Under the pieces are notes generated by a model. The model had not been told where the DNA came from, made no database searches, and saw only the letters and a list, made by a program, of their open reading frames with translations. Of a stretch of 36,611 nucleotides of DNA, positions 7,903 through 15,675 are shown one piece after another. Position 1 is the first letter of the stretch. Every line of letters begins with the position of its first letter. The translations under genes were made by a program, and so were the position numbers. This stretch comes from Eubacterium sp. (GTDB lineage: Bacteria; Bacillota; Clostridia; Lachnospirales; Lachnospiraceae), in the NCBI GenBank assembly GCA_022791495.1, contig JAAVZE010000016.1, positions 1 through 36,611 on the forward strand. The letters run 5' to 3'.

Positions 7903-10347
7903 TTAAAAAATAAGTGGTTCCCATTCCGCTGTGATTCCCCGCTCCTCTGTATAAGCTCCGGGAGCTGCCACCATATATAAACCAGGGATATGGTCACTGA
8001 CACGCTGAATGAGACCATCAAATTTTCTCAACTGGTTTTCTCTCACATTTACCGTATATCTCTGCGCCTTTCGTATGTACTCTTTTATTTCTGCCAGATC
8101 CGATGACTGGCAGATGGCCTCCAGGATGTCATTCCCTTCTTTGTATGGCACGATCACACCAAAAGAATGGTCGTCAATCACCCGATATTCCCGGCCGGCT
8201 GTTTTGTATGCCTGATTCATACAGTTCTTTTTCTCCATACAGAGAAAACCTGTAGATAAAAGTTCCATGATGCTCGTGTCCCTTTGTCCTATTGGGAAGT
8301 TCATTTTATCCTGGGAATGGAAATATAACTTTTTAAAATATGGATCCATCCATGTTGGCGTCAACAGGCTCTCTTCACTGCCGCTTTTTCGGTAATCATA
8401 AAGTATATCCTCAGTGACACCGGTATTCCGCAGTAATTCTTCCATATTTCCGGTATTCTCACCTTCAAGCTGAATTAATTTTATAACTCCGGATGCCATC
8501 TCACCATTTCTATTACACCGCCCCGCGCTCTGGGCCAGGCTGTCAAGTCCAGTCATGGAACGGTATACACATTCAAAGGAGATATCCACTCCCGCCTCTA
8601 TGAGATTTGTGCTGACAACGACAACTCTATCCTGTCCCTCTCTGAGTTTTTTCTTTACTGACTCGATCTTGTCGCTTCGATGTTCCGCACATAGATTCGT
8701 CGTGAGATATTCCACATATACAGAAGATTCTTTCAATAAATCATACAATTTTCCTACCGCTGATTTCGTATTTAATATCACAAGAATAGAGCGGTACCTG
8801 TCCAGCTGACATATGATCTCATCCCCAAGACGGTTAAAGGTATATTTCTGTCCTGGTTCAGGGATATGTATTTTTACTCTTTCAAACCGGGCAAACCAGA
8901 TCCCCGCATCCTTTATCATATACTTAGGTTCACTATAACATACCGGGTACACCGCATCCCCCAGGGCTGGCTGCGTCGCCGTACACAAGATAATATCTGC
9001 GTTGCACACCGCATTCAGAAAATTAATCATTTGATTAAATGTGTGTACACATTTAACAGGCATAGACTGAACCTCATCTATGATGATAACTGAATTCACC
9101 AGCCTGTGCATACGTCGGACAGATCTGCCCTGATCTGAAAAAAGTGTGTTCATAAACTGCACAAAGGTAGTACATATAAAAGGCTCCTCCCAGTTTATAT
9201 CCTGCCGTGCAAACTTATTTTTGCGGTAATCTTCCTGCTGGTAAGCCTTATCCCCATTGACCGTATCTTTGATCACGGAAGAATGGTGTTCCAGGATCCA
9301 CTCATCCTGCCCGATGGCCTCCCGGAACACCCTGGCATTCTGTTCTGTAATACTAATATATGGCGACACATAAATGATACGTTCTGTCTCAGGATGCTGC
9401 CTGCAGTACTCCAGGGCGTATGCCAGACTGCTCAGTGTTTTTCCGCCCCCCGTTGGAATCGGCAGACAATAGATCCCCGCCGGGTGCTTCGCAAATTCTA
9501 TGCACTCCTGCTGCAGCCGGTCCCTTGCCTCCATGATCTCCTTCTCTCTGTCCGTCAGATCAGAATGACAGATAGAACGGTGTTTCTCCTGCATATAGGC
9601 ATCAAAATTTTCTCTGGCTTTCACAAATACTTTTCTATGCTCCATATCAATGCCCTTTGACAGCGTATCCACATCATTCATGAAATCGGCCGTAGCTTCC
9701 CAATCCGCATCAATTAAAACAGACAATAATAACCGCTGTAGTGAGGCGAACAAAAAAGACCGACAGTTAGAAAAGACTTCTCTTTTGTTTTGTATCTCTT
9801 TTTTCAATAAAAGAGATTTTATCGTCTCAACTGCTTTTTTCATTTTATCCCAGATCAGATCAAATTCTTCTTCCGCCTTTTCAAAAATCTTTTCTGTTTC
9901 ATACTTTTGGAGATAATCACGTTCTGCATTATGACAGGCTTCATCGTAATCTTCCACTTCATTTAACTTTTTAGATAATAAATTCAGCCCTTCTTCATTG
10001 ACACAATCAAATAAACCATGATGGGCGGCCACCGCATAGGTGACCAGCTCGGTAAAGACCTTTTCTTTCCCTGAGCTCTCATGGTTTCTGTCATAAATAT
10101 ATTTTGCTCCGGTGGAAGCATGTCCGATCTTTCCCCGCAGCCTTTTTCTTTCCCCCTCATCCGCATGAATATAATCATAAAACTTCTGTTTATTCTTTCC
10201 CATATCATGAAATATTCCGCATAAGGACATGATCTGTGAAATCCCACATCTCTCTCCCTTTTCTCTGCACAGATACGCGGTTTTTTCCGTGTGCTCTGCC
10301 ACAGACTCTTCCCTGCCGGACCCATCATCTGAAATATGTGCTATCAA
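7903..10347 (-). CDS. cas3: Cas3 nuclease-helicase
   Basis: Single-strand DNA nuclease and ATP-dependent translocase recruited by Cascade to degrade targets. The 814-residue protein has an N-terminal HD nuclease domain (H19, H47-D48 in FHDMGK, H76 in GHAS, H109-H110, D213/D215 in LIDADW). A superfamily 2 helicase follows: Walker A in [10 protein letters not shown] (about 296-304), DEVQ at 424-427, CTATQP, and motif [13 protein letters not shown]. All catalytic residues appear intact. The start is TTG at 10347 behind an AAGGAGAAGG purine-rich site. It is the first gene of the operon, so the promoter should lie between 10348 and about 10460. Confidence 0.97.
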   Translation of the reverse strand: MIAHISDDGSGREESVAEHTEKTAYLCREKGERCGISQIMSLCGIFHDMGKNKQKFYDYIHADEGERKRLRGKIGHASTGAKYIYDRNHESSGKEKVFTELVTYAVAAHHGLFDCVNEEGLNLLSKKLNEVEDYDEACHNAERDYLQKYETEKIFEKAEEEFDLIWDKMKKAVETIKSLLLKKEIQNKREVFSNCRSFLFASLQRLLLSVLIDADWEATADFMNDVDTLSKGIDMEHRKVFVKARENFDAYMQEKHRSICHSDLTDREKEIMEARDRLQQECIEFAKHPAGIYCLPIPTGGGKTLSSLAYALEYCRQHPETERIIYVSPYISITEQNARVFREAIGQDEWILEHHSSVIKDTVNGDKAYQQEDYRKNKFARQDINWEEPFICTTFVQFMNTLFSDQGRSVRRMHRLVNSVIIIDEVQSMPVKCVHTFNQMINFLNAVCNADIILCTATQPALGDAVYPVCYSEPKYMIKDAGIWFARFERVKIHIPEPGQKYTFNRLGDEIICQLDRYRSILVILNTKSAVGKLYDLLKESSVYVEYLTTNLCAEHRSDKIESVKKKLREGQDRVVVVSTNLIEAGVDISFECVYRSMTGLDSLAQSAGRCNRNGEMASGVIKLIQLEGENTGNMEELLRNTGVTEDILYDYRKSGSEESLLTPTWMDPYFKKLYFHSQDKMNFPIGQRDTSIMELLSTGFLCMEKKNCMNQAYKTAGREYRVIDDHSFGVIVPYKEGNDILEAICQSSDLAEIKEYIRKAQRYTVNVRENQLRKFDGLIQRVSDHIPGLYMVAAPGAYTEERGITAEWEPLIF

Positions 10348-10416
10348 TTATTTTCCTTCTCCTTAACTTGTTGTACATACCAAATATTCCCTTAAAATAT
10401 AACACAATTTTTCTAT

Positions 10417-10460
10417 ATTATAAAGCACATTTTTTCGACATAATTCGACAAAACCGTCGA
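10417..10460 (-). promoter_or_regulatory. Candidate cas operon promoter with tandem operator-like repeats
   Basis: On the minus strand a TATAAT sits at 10422-10417, about 70 bases upstream of the cas3 start. Just upstream of it, the heptamer TTCGACA (plus-strand reading) occurs at 10434-10440 and 10444-10450, exactly one helical turn apart. A further inverted GTCG at 10456-10459 makes CGAC-N6-GTCG. No good -35 element lies at 17 bp, which suggests activator dependence or an incorrect -10 call. This is inference from spacing and symmetry. Confidence 0.4.
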
Positions 10461-10471
10461 GCTAGGTTTGT
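10454..10471 (+). repeat. 18-bp sequence repeated in inverted orientation at 14707-14724
   Basis: CCGTCGAGCTAGGTTTGT here is the exact reverse complement of 14707-14724. At the distal site it forms half of a strong hairpin. The two copies bracket the decayed GH2/AraC remnants and the proB-prdX-lysR genes. It could be a dispersed terminator or palindromic unit, or a recombination scar. Confidence 0.7.
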
Positions 10472-10484
10472 AAGCAAAACTAAA

Positions 10485-10547
10485 AACTGCTCATATTCCA
10501 CAGCCAGACCTCACAAAGAGACTCCGCCTACACGAACATGAGCAGTT
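10485..10547 (-). terminator. Inverted repeat, possible terminator of the GH2 gene
   Basis: The segments 10485-10498 and 10534-10547 are complementary over 13 of 14 positions (AACTGCTCAT against ATGAGCAGTT, extended). On the minus strand the second arm runs into a short T-rich tract. It sits between the end of the GH2 pseudogene and cas3. The 35-base loop is long for an intrinsic terminator, so another structured RNA is possible. Confidence 0.45.
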
Positions 10548-10577
10548 CCCATACCATTCTATATAAATTAGACTAAA

Positions 10578-11917
10578 TTAAGAAACTCTTATCTTAACTT
10601 TACGATAAGATTTCACAAAAGCTTTTTTGGAAATAGACTTCATTTTTTTGACTTGAGCGTTATGCGCCTCAACTTTTTACAGGAATAAAATGCAGAAGCC
10701 TGGATCTTTGTCACATTTTTTCCTATTATGACAGTGTTTAGCTTTTTGCATTTATTAAATGCCTTTTTCCCAATGGCAGTTACCTTATGCGTAATGCCCT
10801 TATAATTAACTGTCGCAGGGATCACCGCTTTTTTTGTATTTTTCTTTGCCAATGACTTAATCTGGACGGTCTTTTTCCCTGCACTTATCACTTTATAAAT
10901 AAAGGCACCTTTTGTAAATTGAGACTTGGTTTTCTCCTTTGCGGAACCAGATGGCACCTGGGTATCTGATCCCGGATTTGCTACGCCAGTATTTTGTCCC
11001 TGGGTTCCCATATCCGCACCCGGATCCGGGGTGTTAAAACTCTGGTCCGCAGGCGGCTGTACCGTATCCGTTCCGTCTTCGGAAAGATCTGCTGCTCTCG
11101 GTTCGGTATTTACTGTCACAGAACAAGCTTCTAAATCACCGGATGTGGCCGTAATGGTAAAGCTTCCCGCCTCTTTTGTAGACCGCACGATCACAAGGGC
11201 TTTTCCGTTAAATGCGCTGCGGCTCCAGCTCCCTTTTTTGTCCTTATAACGCTCCCTGGAGATTGGATTTCCATTGTCGACACCAACGATCTCCCCATCA
11301 CCAGAAATATCGAAGTTAATCTTATTTGAAGCCGTAGGAACAAAATTATCATCACCATCGGTAACGTCTATCGTAATATAGCTCAAATCACTTCCATCAC
11401 TTGCTATGACTGACCGGTCAGCAGAACCCTTCAATTTTGCTTCTTTTCCAGCCGTAACCACCTGGTCTCTTGCAATCTCCTTGCCAGTTTCATCGTATGC
11501 AACAGCCTCGATCGTTGTGCCAACCCGTTACTCCCAGGGTAGTGCCCATTGAAGATACAGTCTGTCGCTTTCCTCTGACCTTCATGAAGTGAATCATAAT
11601 AATATTCACCATAATTTAACCCAACTAGATCAAGTTCATCCGGTATATAACCATTAGGATAATTGCCGACAAGCCTGCCGTTGACATAGATATAACTATC
11701 CTGATACACACCATCAAAATCAATGCAGATTCTTTTTCCTGCCAAATCCTCTGGAAGAACAAAGGCTTTTCTATACCATCCGTTTCCTCCTTTCAGAGAT
11801 CCAACCGCTGTGGCAATTGAGCTGTCAAAATCCCTGAAAATGCTCCAATCATGTGGAAGGGTCACATCTGTCCATTTTGAATCATCATAATCAACTTCTT
11901 CTGGACTGCCCTTAAAA
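10578..11917 (-). pseudogene. Remnant of a secreted GH2 beta-galactosidase with C-terminal BspA-like leucine-rich repeats
   Basis: Pieces of one large glycoside hydrolase family 2 gene survive in order. An N-terminal sugar-binding piece (YDDSKWTDVTLPHDWSIF, GGNGWYRKAF, IDFDGVYQDSYIYVNG) is joined to a short catalytic-domain piece (LDLVGLNYGEYYYDSLHE), then in another frame to the GH2 C-terminal Ig-like domain (VIASDGSDLSYITIDVTDGDD, FDISGDGEIVGVDNG). A Ser/Pro-rich linker and an LRR_5 region (VTAIGKKAFNKCKKL) follow. The acid/base and nucleophile regions are missing. At about 10640 a run of seven A where eight would keep frame introduces a TGA; the original tail continues to TAA at 10580-10578. 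The upstream end is abruptly lost at about 11917. Not functional as an enzyme. Confidence 0.85.
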
Positions 11918-12251
11918 ACAATGCTTTTTTATTTGCAAAACGCTATATCGATCAGTTCTATATGAAAGAGATATTCCAGTCCCAGATCGCAGACGCAGCC
12001 CACATCACTCCGCAGCATCTGTGCCGTTTATTTAAGCAAAACCTTCATACGACACCCATGCGCTACCTAAATGAAGTCCGCGTTAATCATGCCAAAATAT
12101 TATTAAAAAAACCTCGCTCTCCATAGTACAGATTGGAGAAAAAGTCAGCTTTTTCACACCCCATTACTTTTCAAGCACATTTCACCGCATTTGCGGAAAA
12201 ACTCCGTCCCAATACCGTGAGATCGCACGCATTGCTGCGAATAATAATTGA
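11918..12251 (+). pseudogene. C-terminal remnant of an AraC-family regulator
   Basis: Only the double helix-turn-helix domain survives. FAKRYIDQFYMKEIFQSQIA and AAHITPQHLCRLFKQNLHTTPMRYLNEVRVNHAKILL are the first HTH and linker. After a one-base frameshift the sequence continues with FFTPHYFSSTFHRICGKTPSQYREIA, the second HTH and AraC signature. The frameshift falls at an A7 run where A8 would keep the frame. The ligand-binding N terminus is gone. The fragment abuts the GH2 remnant head-to-head, suggesting one deletion removed both N termini and the shared promoter; such regulators often control adjacent glycosidase genes. Confidence 0.85.
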
Positions 12252-12319
12252 TGGCTGACTGTATCCCATTCATAAAAACAATATCTTCTAAGTAGTTATT
12301 AACCCAGATATCATAAATA

Positions 12320-13120
12320 CTAAAATATCTTTCCGGCAAACAATGTTCCTGCCCCTCTGCCCTTTACAATGTCATATAACGCTTCGGGATTTTTTCCATT
12401 TGTGATAATTGTATCTATTCCCTGTACGGTAGCTAATCCGGCAGCCCGCAATTTGGTTTTCATGCCGCCCGTTCCACGCCTTGAACCTGCCCCGCCTGCA
12501 AGGGAATGTACCTTTTCATCAATCTGTTCTATCCTTTTTATTAGTTTTGCATTGGTGTGCAGACGCGGGTCAGCATCATACAGGCCGTCAATATCTGATA
12601 AAATGACTAACCGCTTCGCTCTACACAGAACAGCGACAACAGCTGAAAGCACATCGTTATCACCAAACAGCCTGTCCTCTGATTCTATCTCTGTATAACT
12701 GACGGAGTCGTTTTCGTTGACTACGGGAATGATTTCCATTTCAAGCAATGAGTTAAATGTATTTATCAGATTTTCCTTTTTTTCTTCCTGCTCAATGTCC
12801 TTTGCGTTTAACAGGATTTGCGCGATTGTCTTGTCATAATCGCCAAAAAATTTATCATACAGATACATAATGCTGCATTGCCCTACCGCCGCCGCTGCCT
12901 GTTTCATCCGCATACTGGCGGGGCGTTCTTTCATGTTCAGTTTATTTGTTCCTACCGCAATCGCGCCAGAAGATACCAAAATCACTTCATAGCCCATATT
13001 CTGAATATCTGACAGAGTACACGCAAGGCGGTCAAAAGAACGCAGGTCACTTTTTCCCATTTCATTTGTGAGGGTGGAAGTCCCTACTTTTATCACTATC
13101 CTGTTTTGATAAAGTCCCAT
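12320..13120 (-). CDS. proB: Glutamate 5-kinase, short form without PUA domain
   Basis: Phosphorylates the gamma-carboxylate of glutamate, the first step of proline synthesis. Amino acid kinase motifs are intact: VIKVGTSTLT (ATP loop), VSSGAIAVG, VNENDSVSYTE, FGDNDVLSA, LSDIDGLYDADPR and GTGGMKTKLRAA. The product has 266 residues; the long ProB type has about 100 more residues forming a PUA domain, absent here. A frame is open to TTG 13132, but ATG 13120 with GAGGTG just upstream is the better start; that site overlaps the stop of the preceding gene, so the two are translationally coupled. No proA partner lies in the window. The pairing with a prolyl-tRNA editing protein is unusual. Confidence 0.93.
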   Translation of the reverse strand: MGLYQNRIVIKVGTSTLTNEMGKSDLRSFDRLACTLSDIQNMGYEVILVSSGAIAVGTNKLNMKERPASMRMKQAAAAVGQCSIMYLYDKFFGDYDKTIAQILLNAKDIEQEEKKENLINTFNSLLEMEIIPVVNENDSVSYTEIESEDRLFGDNDVLSAVVAVLCRAKRLVILSDIDGLYDADPRLHTNAKLIKRIEQIDEKVHSLAGGAGSRRGTGGMKTKLRAAGLATVQGIDTIITNGKNPEALYDIVKGRGAGTLFAGKIF

Positions 13121-13121
13121 A

Positions 13122-13661
13122 TCACACCTCAATTGTAACCGCAGTATGTTTGGTATAAGGCAGAAATTTTAAGTAAATATCTTCTGTCCGTACTTTCATA
13201 TAGCCTGTTGTTGTACCGTCACTGCACCCATACCATTCTTCTGAAAGCACCTCTTTGTCAAATACAACCTGCACGTTGTTTTCCTCGTCCAAAAGACTGC
13301 CAAAAACAGTAGCTGCACCAACTTTTGTGCCGAGCATAGTTTCCATATTTTCTAAAGGGGCAAAGGAAACACGAGAAACTCCTAACGCATTGCTAAAATC
13401 TTTGGAGCGAAACGGCTTATTTCCCACTGTAATAAACAGATAATAATGTGTCCGTTGACGGTTACAGAGAAACAGAGTTTTTACCATGTGCATATTTAAT
13501 TTTTCATTAATGGCGACACAATCCTCCATAGCAATCGCTTCGTCTGTATCAACACGTTCAAAAGAAATTTGCAGTTTCGCCAATACCTCATAAACAAGTT
13601 CCTGAAGCCTTGTCTGAAAACGAGAGGGCGCTTCAGTTTGGATTCTACTTACATAAAACAT
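13122..13661 (-). CDS. Prolyl-tRNA editing (YbaK/ProX/PrdX-like) protein
   Basis: Free-standing relative of the editing domain of prolyl-tRNA synthetase; ProX/PrdX proteins deacylate mischarged Ala-tRNA(Pro). The 179-residue protein shows the family layout: a helical N terminus (RFQTRLQELVYEVLAKLQISFERVDTDEA), then INEKLNMHMVKTLFLCNRQ with the conserved Lys region, YYLFITVGNKPFRSKDF, SRVSFAPLENMETMLGTKVGAATVFGSL and a C-terminal FLPYTKHTAVTIEV. ATG 13661 lies 14 bases after AGGAGGT; a nine-codon ATG frame intervenes. It is the first gene of a pair with proB and diverges from a lysR gene that may control it. A role beyond editing, such as proline sensing, is conceivable. Confidence 0.88.
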   Translation of the reverse strand: MFYVSRIQTEAPSRFQTRLQELVYEVLAKLQISFERVDTDEAIAMEDCVAINEKLNMHMVKTLFLCNRQRTHYYLFITVGNKPFRSKDFSNALGVSRVSFAPLENMETMLGTKVGAATVFGSLLDEENNVQVVFDKEVLSEEWYGCSDGTTTGYMKVRTEDIYLKFLPYTKHTAVTIEV

Positions 13662-13784
13662 ATTTGCTTTTCATACCTCCTGCTTGACTTTTTTACGTTT
13701 TCAGTTTACCATTTGCATCGTGATAACAAAAGCGAATATTTATCATGGAAAGCATGACAAAATCAGATAGAAAAAGGTGACGAT
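13662..13784. promoter_or_regulatory. Divergent promoter region between the editing gene/proB and lysR
   Basis: This 123-bp intergenic stretch must hold both divergent promoters. It contains a loose dyad, GATAA-N13-TTATC (13722-13744). It also contains a longer imperfect inverted pair (TATTTGCTTTT at 13661-13671 against AAAAGCGAATA at 13730-13740). LysR-type regulators usually bind such dyads next to their own gene. No clean -35/-10 pair was seen. Confidence 0.45.
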
Positions 13785-14651
13785 ATGGATATGAATATTC
13801 AAAAATACATGGCATTTGTGAAAACAGTGGAGTATGGCAGTTTTACAAGAGCTGCCGAAATAATGAACTATTCCCAATCTGGCATTAGCCGTATGATTAA
13901 CGACTTGGAAAAAGAATGGAAAATCATTTTACTGGAAAGAGGAAAATCCGGCGTGAAGCTGACGAGTGACGGAATGAAACTGCTCCCTTATGCCAAAAAT
14001 GTCTGTATGGAATACGAAAAACTGCAAATGGAAGTGGACGAACTAAACGGACTGCAATCGGGGCTTATCCGTATTGGTACATTCTCCAGCGTGGCTACAC
14101 ACTGGCTTCCGAACATCATCAGAAACTTTCAACAGGTATATCTGGGCATTGACTATGAATTACTTCTTGGTGATTATACAGAAATTGAAGAATGGATATT
14201 AGACGGACGTGTTGACTGTGGTTTCCTGCGCCTGCCAACCCGCCCCGAATTTGAAACGTATTTTTTAGAGCAGGACAGGCTTCTCGCTATTCTGCCAGAA
14301 AACCATCCTCTTGCAAATCTTGAAAAAATTCCGGTAACAGCCCTGTGCGCTGAACCGTTTATGCTTCTGGAAAAAGGGGCAAAGGCAGAAGTTTCAGAAA
14401 TATTTGAACACTGTAATCTGACGCCTAAAATTCATTTCACGACATGGGACGATTACGCTATCATGTCAATGGTGGAAAGCGGACTTGGTATCAGCATTTT
14501 GCCGGAACTGATATTAAAGCGGGTTCCCTATCGAATTATTGCAAAAGAATTGGATGTCCCCGCATACAGAAAAATTGGCATTGCCCTGCGGAGCAAGAAA
14601 AACGCTTCCCTTGCGTTAAAACGGTTTTTAGATTATTTGCAATATCGTTAA
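13785..14651 (+). CDS. LysR-family transcriptional regulator
   Basis: 288 residues, full length for the family. The N-terminal winged HTH reads MNIQKYMAFVKTVEYGSFTRAAEIMNYSQSGISRMINDLEKEW, followed by LLERGKSGVKLTSDG. The effector-binding domain begins at about residue 88 (GLIRIGTFSSVATHWLP) and includes a typical late motif, MVESGLGISILPEL. AAGGTG lies five bases before ATG 13785; an in-frame ATG at codon 3 is an alternative. It diverges from the prolyl-tRNA editing gene and proB, so regulating that pair in response to an amino acid is the natural hypothesis. The ligand is unknown. Confidence 0.93.
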   Translation: MDMNIQKYMAFVKTVEYGSFTRAAEIMNYSQSGISRMINDLEKEWKIILLERGKSGVKLTSDGMKLLPYAKNVCMEYEKLQMEVDELNGLQSGLIRIGTFSSVATHWLPNIIRNFQQVYLGIDYELLLGDYTEIEEWILDGRVDCGFLRLPTRPEFETYFLEQDRLLAILPENHPLANLEKIPVTALCAEPFMLLEKGAKAEVSEIFEHCNLTPKIHFTTWDDYAIMSMVESGLGISILPELILKRVPYRIIAKELDVPAYRKIGIALRSKKNASLALKRFLDYLQYR

Positions 14652-14706
14652 GTTGCAACAATTTCTTCGGATTTACCCCGGCAAGTATTCATCTCTACTC
14701 CAAGGA

Positions 14707-14740
14707 ACAAACCTAGCTCGACGGCGCCATCGAGCTAGGT
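14707..14740. terminator. Strong hairpin between convergent lysR and LytTR regulator genes
   Basis: Complementary 11-base arms (ACCTAGCTCGA-type, within 14710-14740) enclose an eight-base loop containing GGCGCC. The hairpin overlaps the TAG stop of the minus-strand response regulator and lies 60 bp after the lysR stop, so a bidirectional terminator role is likely. Neither side has a long T-run. The left arm plus seven flanking bases recurs inverted at 10454-10471. Confidence 0.6.
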
Positions 14741-15496
14741 CAATTTCCTCCTTTGTTCCCTGCGAATCTTGCTGAAAACATAATTTTGCCAAATCTGCTC
14801 AATCTTCCTTGCATTTCGAACATTAATCGGCAGGCTGATGTTTTCCGCCAAATGGCAAGTCCCCTCTTCAAAATCAACGATATAATCCATATTAACCAGA
14901 ACACCCCGCAGAAGCTGCAGAAAATGATGATCCCCCTTTAGCTTATCTTTTATGGAAGAAAATGTCATGCGTGTTTTATAAGTATTGCCGGACTGATCTC
15001 TGATTTCAAGATAATTCCCTTTTGTGCAGACACAAACAATATCCTGATATGGAATACGGTATTCCTTTCGATTGCTGGAAAAGATCAACTTCGGAGAATT
15101 AGACAGTATTGTATGCCGTTTCAGAATGTCATCCATCAAAGCAAAAAGCCGCCCTCTGTCTGCTGGCTTTTGGATATAGTCATAGGCATGAAACCGAAAG
15201 GCATCGGGCATATGTTCCTCACTGGCCGTCAGGAAAACGATCAGCGTATCACTGTCCATAGCACGAATGCTTTCTGTGGCATCCATCCCTGTCATCCCTT
15301 CCATGTAGATATCCATAAAGATCACAGCATAAACAAAAGGATGGTAATCTGCCAGCAATTCCTCCGAACAGCGGAAACAATGCAGGGTAAACTCCAACTG
15401 GTTTATCGCAGCATAGTCCTGCAGGACGGCACTAAGCGAATCCATCTCTGTCTGCATATCATCTACAATCGCAATATTCAGGCCAAATTTATCCAT
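14735..15496 (-). CDS. LytTR-family response regulator (AgrA-like)
   Basis: 253 residues. The receiver domain has D12/D13 (AIVDDMQ), the phosphoacceptor D62 in VIFMDIYMEGMTGMDA and K110 in YDYIQKP. The C-terminal LytTR DNA-binding domain (about 145-245) includes EYRIPYQDIVCVCTKGNYLEIRD and FLQLLRGVLVNMDYIVDFE. It diverges from the DUF6273 surface protein gene. The cognate kinase is probably the GHKL kinase directly downstream of that gene. LytTR regulators usually bind pairs of short direct repeats about 21 bp apart; a 20-bp-period repeat lies in the shared promoter region. Confidence 0.95.
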   Translation of the reverse strand: MDKFGLNIAIVDDMQTEMDSLSAVLQDYAAINQLEFTLHCFRCSEELLADYHPFVYAVIFMDIYMEGMTGMDATESIRAMDSDTLIVFLTASEEHMPDAFRFHAYDYIQKPADRGRLFALMDDILKRHTILSNSPKLIFSSNRKEYRIPYQDIVCVCTKGNYLEIRDQSGNTYKTRMTFSSIKDKLKGDHHFLQLLRGVLVNMDYIVDFEEGTCHLAENISLPINVRNARKIEQIWQNYVFSKIRREQRRKLT

Positions 15497-15555
15497 ATTA
15501 ATTCCCCCGGTTCAGCATTTGATACAATTAAATCATAACATAATTTACAGGAAAG

Positions 15556-15603
15556 TCACACCAAATATTTGCCATTTATCCCATCTTACTGCGACTTATC
15601 CCA
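15556..15603 (+). promoter_or_regulatory. Direct repeats of 20-bp period, candidate LytTR-regulator site
   Basis: TTATCCCA occurs at 15576-15583 and again at 15596-15603, exactly 20 bp apart. A weaker match, TCACACCA, lies one more period upstream at 15556-15563. The group sits between the divergent response regulator and surface protein genes, upstream of a possible TATATT (15644-15649). Spacing resembles known LytTR operators (short repeat plus about 12 bp). Binding is inferred. Confidence 0.5.
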
Positions 15604-15675
15604 CTTTTATTGCATTCAAGACAGGAAAAACCTAAAATGATTTTATATTAAAATATCAAAAAAGGAGAATCATTT

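Noticed and set aside
10587-10610. TCTTATC/GATAAGA inverted repeat that looks like a small terminator
   Set aside because: It lies within the original coding tail of the GH2/LRR pseudogene once the one-base frameshift is corrected, and no T-run follows.
12154-12339. 61-codon minus-strand frame overlapping the AraC remnant
   Set aside because: It is antisense to the recognisable AraC second HTH and has no family features of its own.
13722-13744. GATAA-N13-TTATC as a defined LysR operator
   Set aside because: The arms are only 5 bp and AT-rich; such dyads are frequent by chance, so it is noted only as part of the intergenic region.
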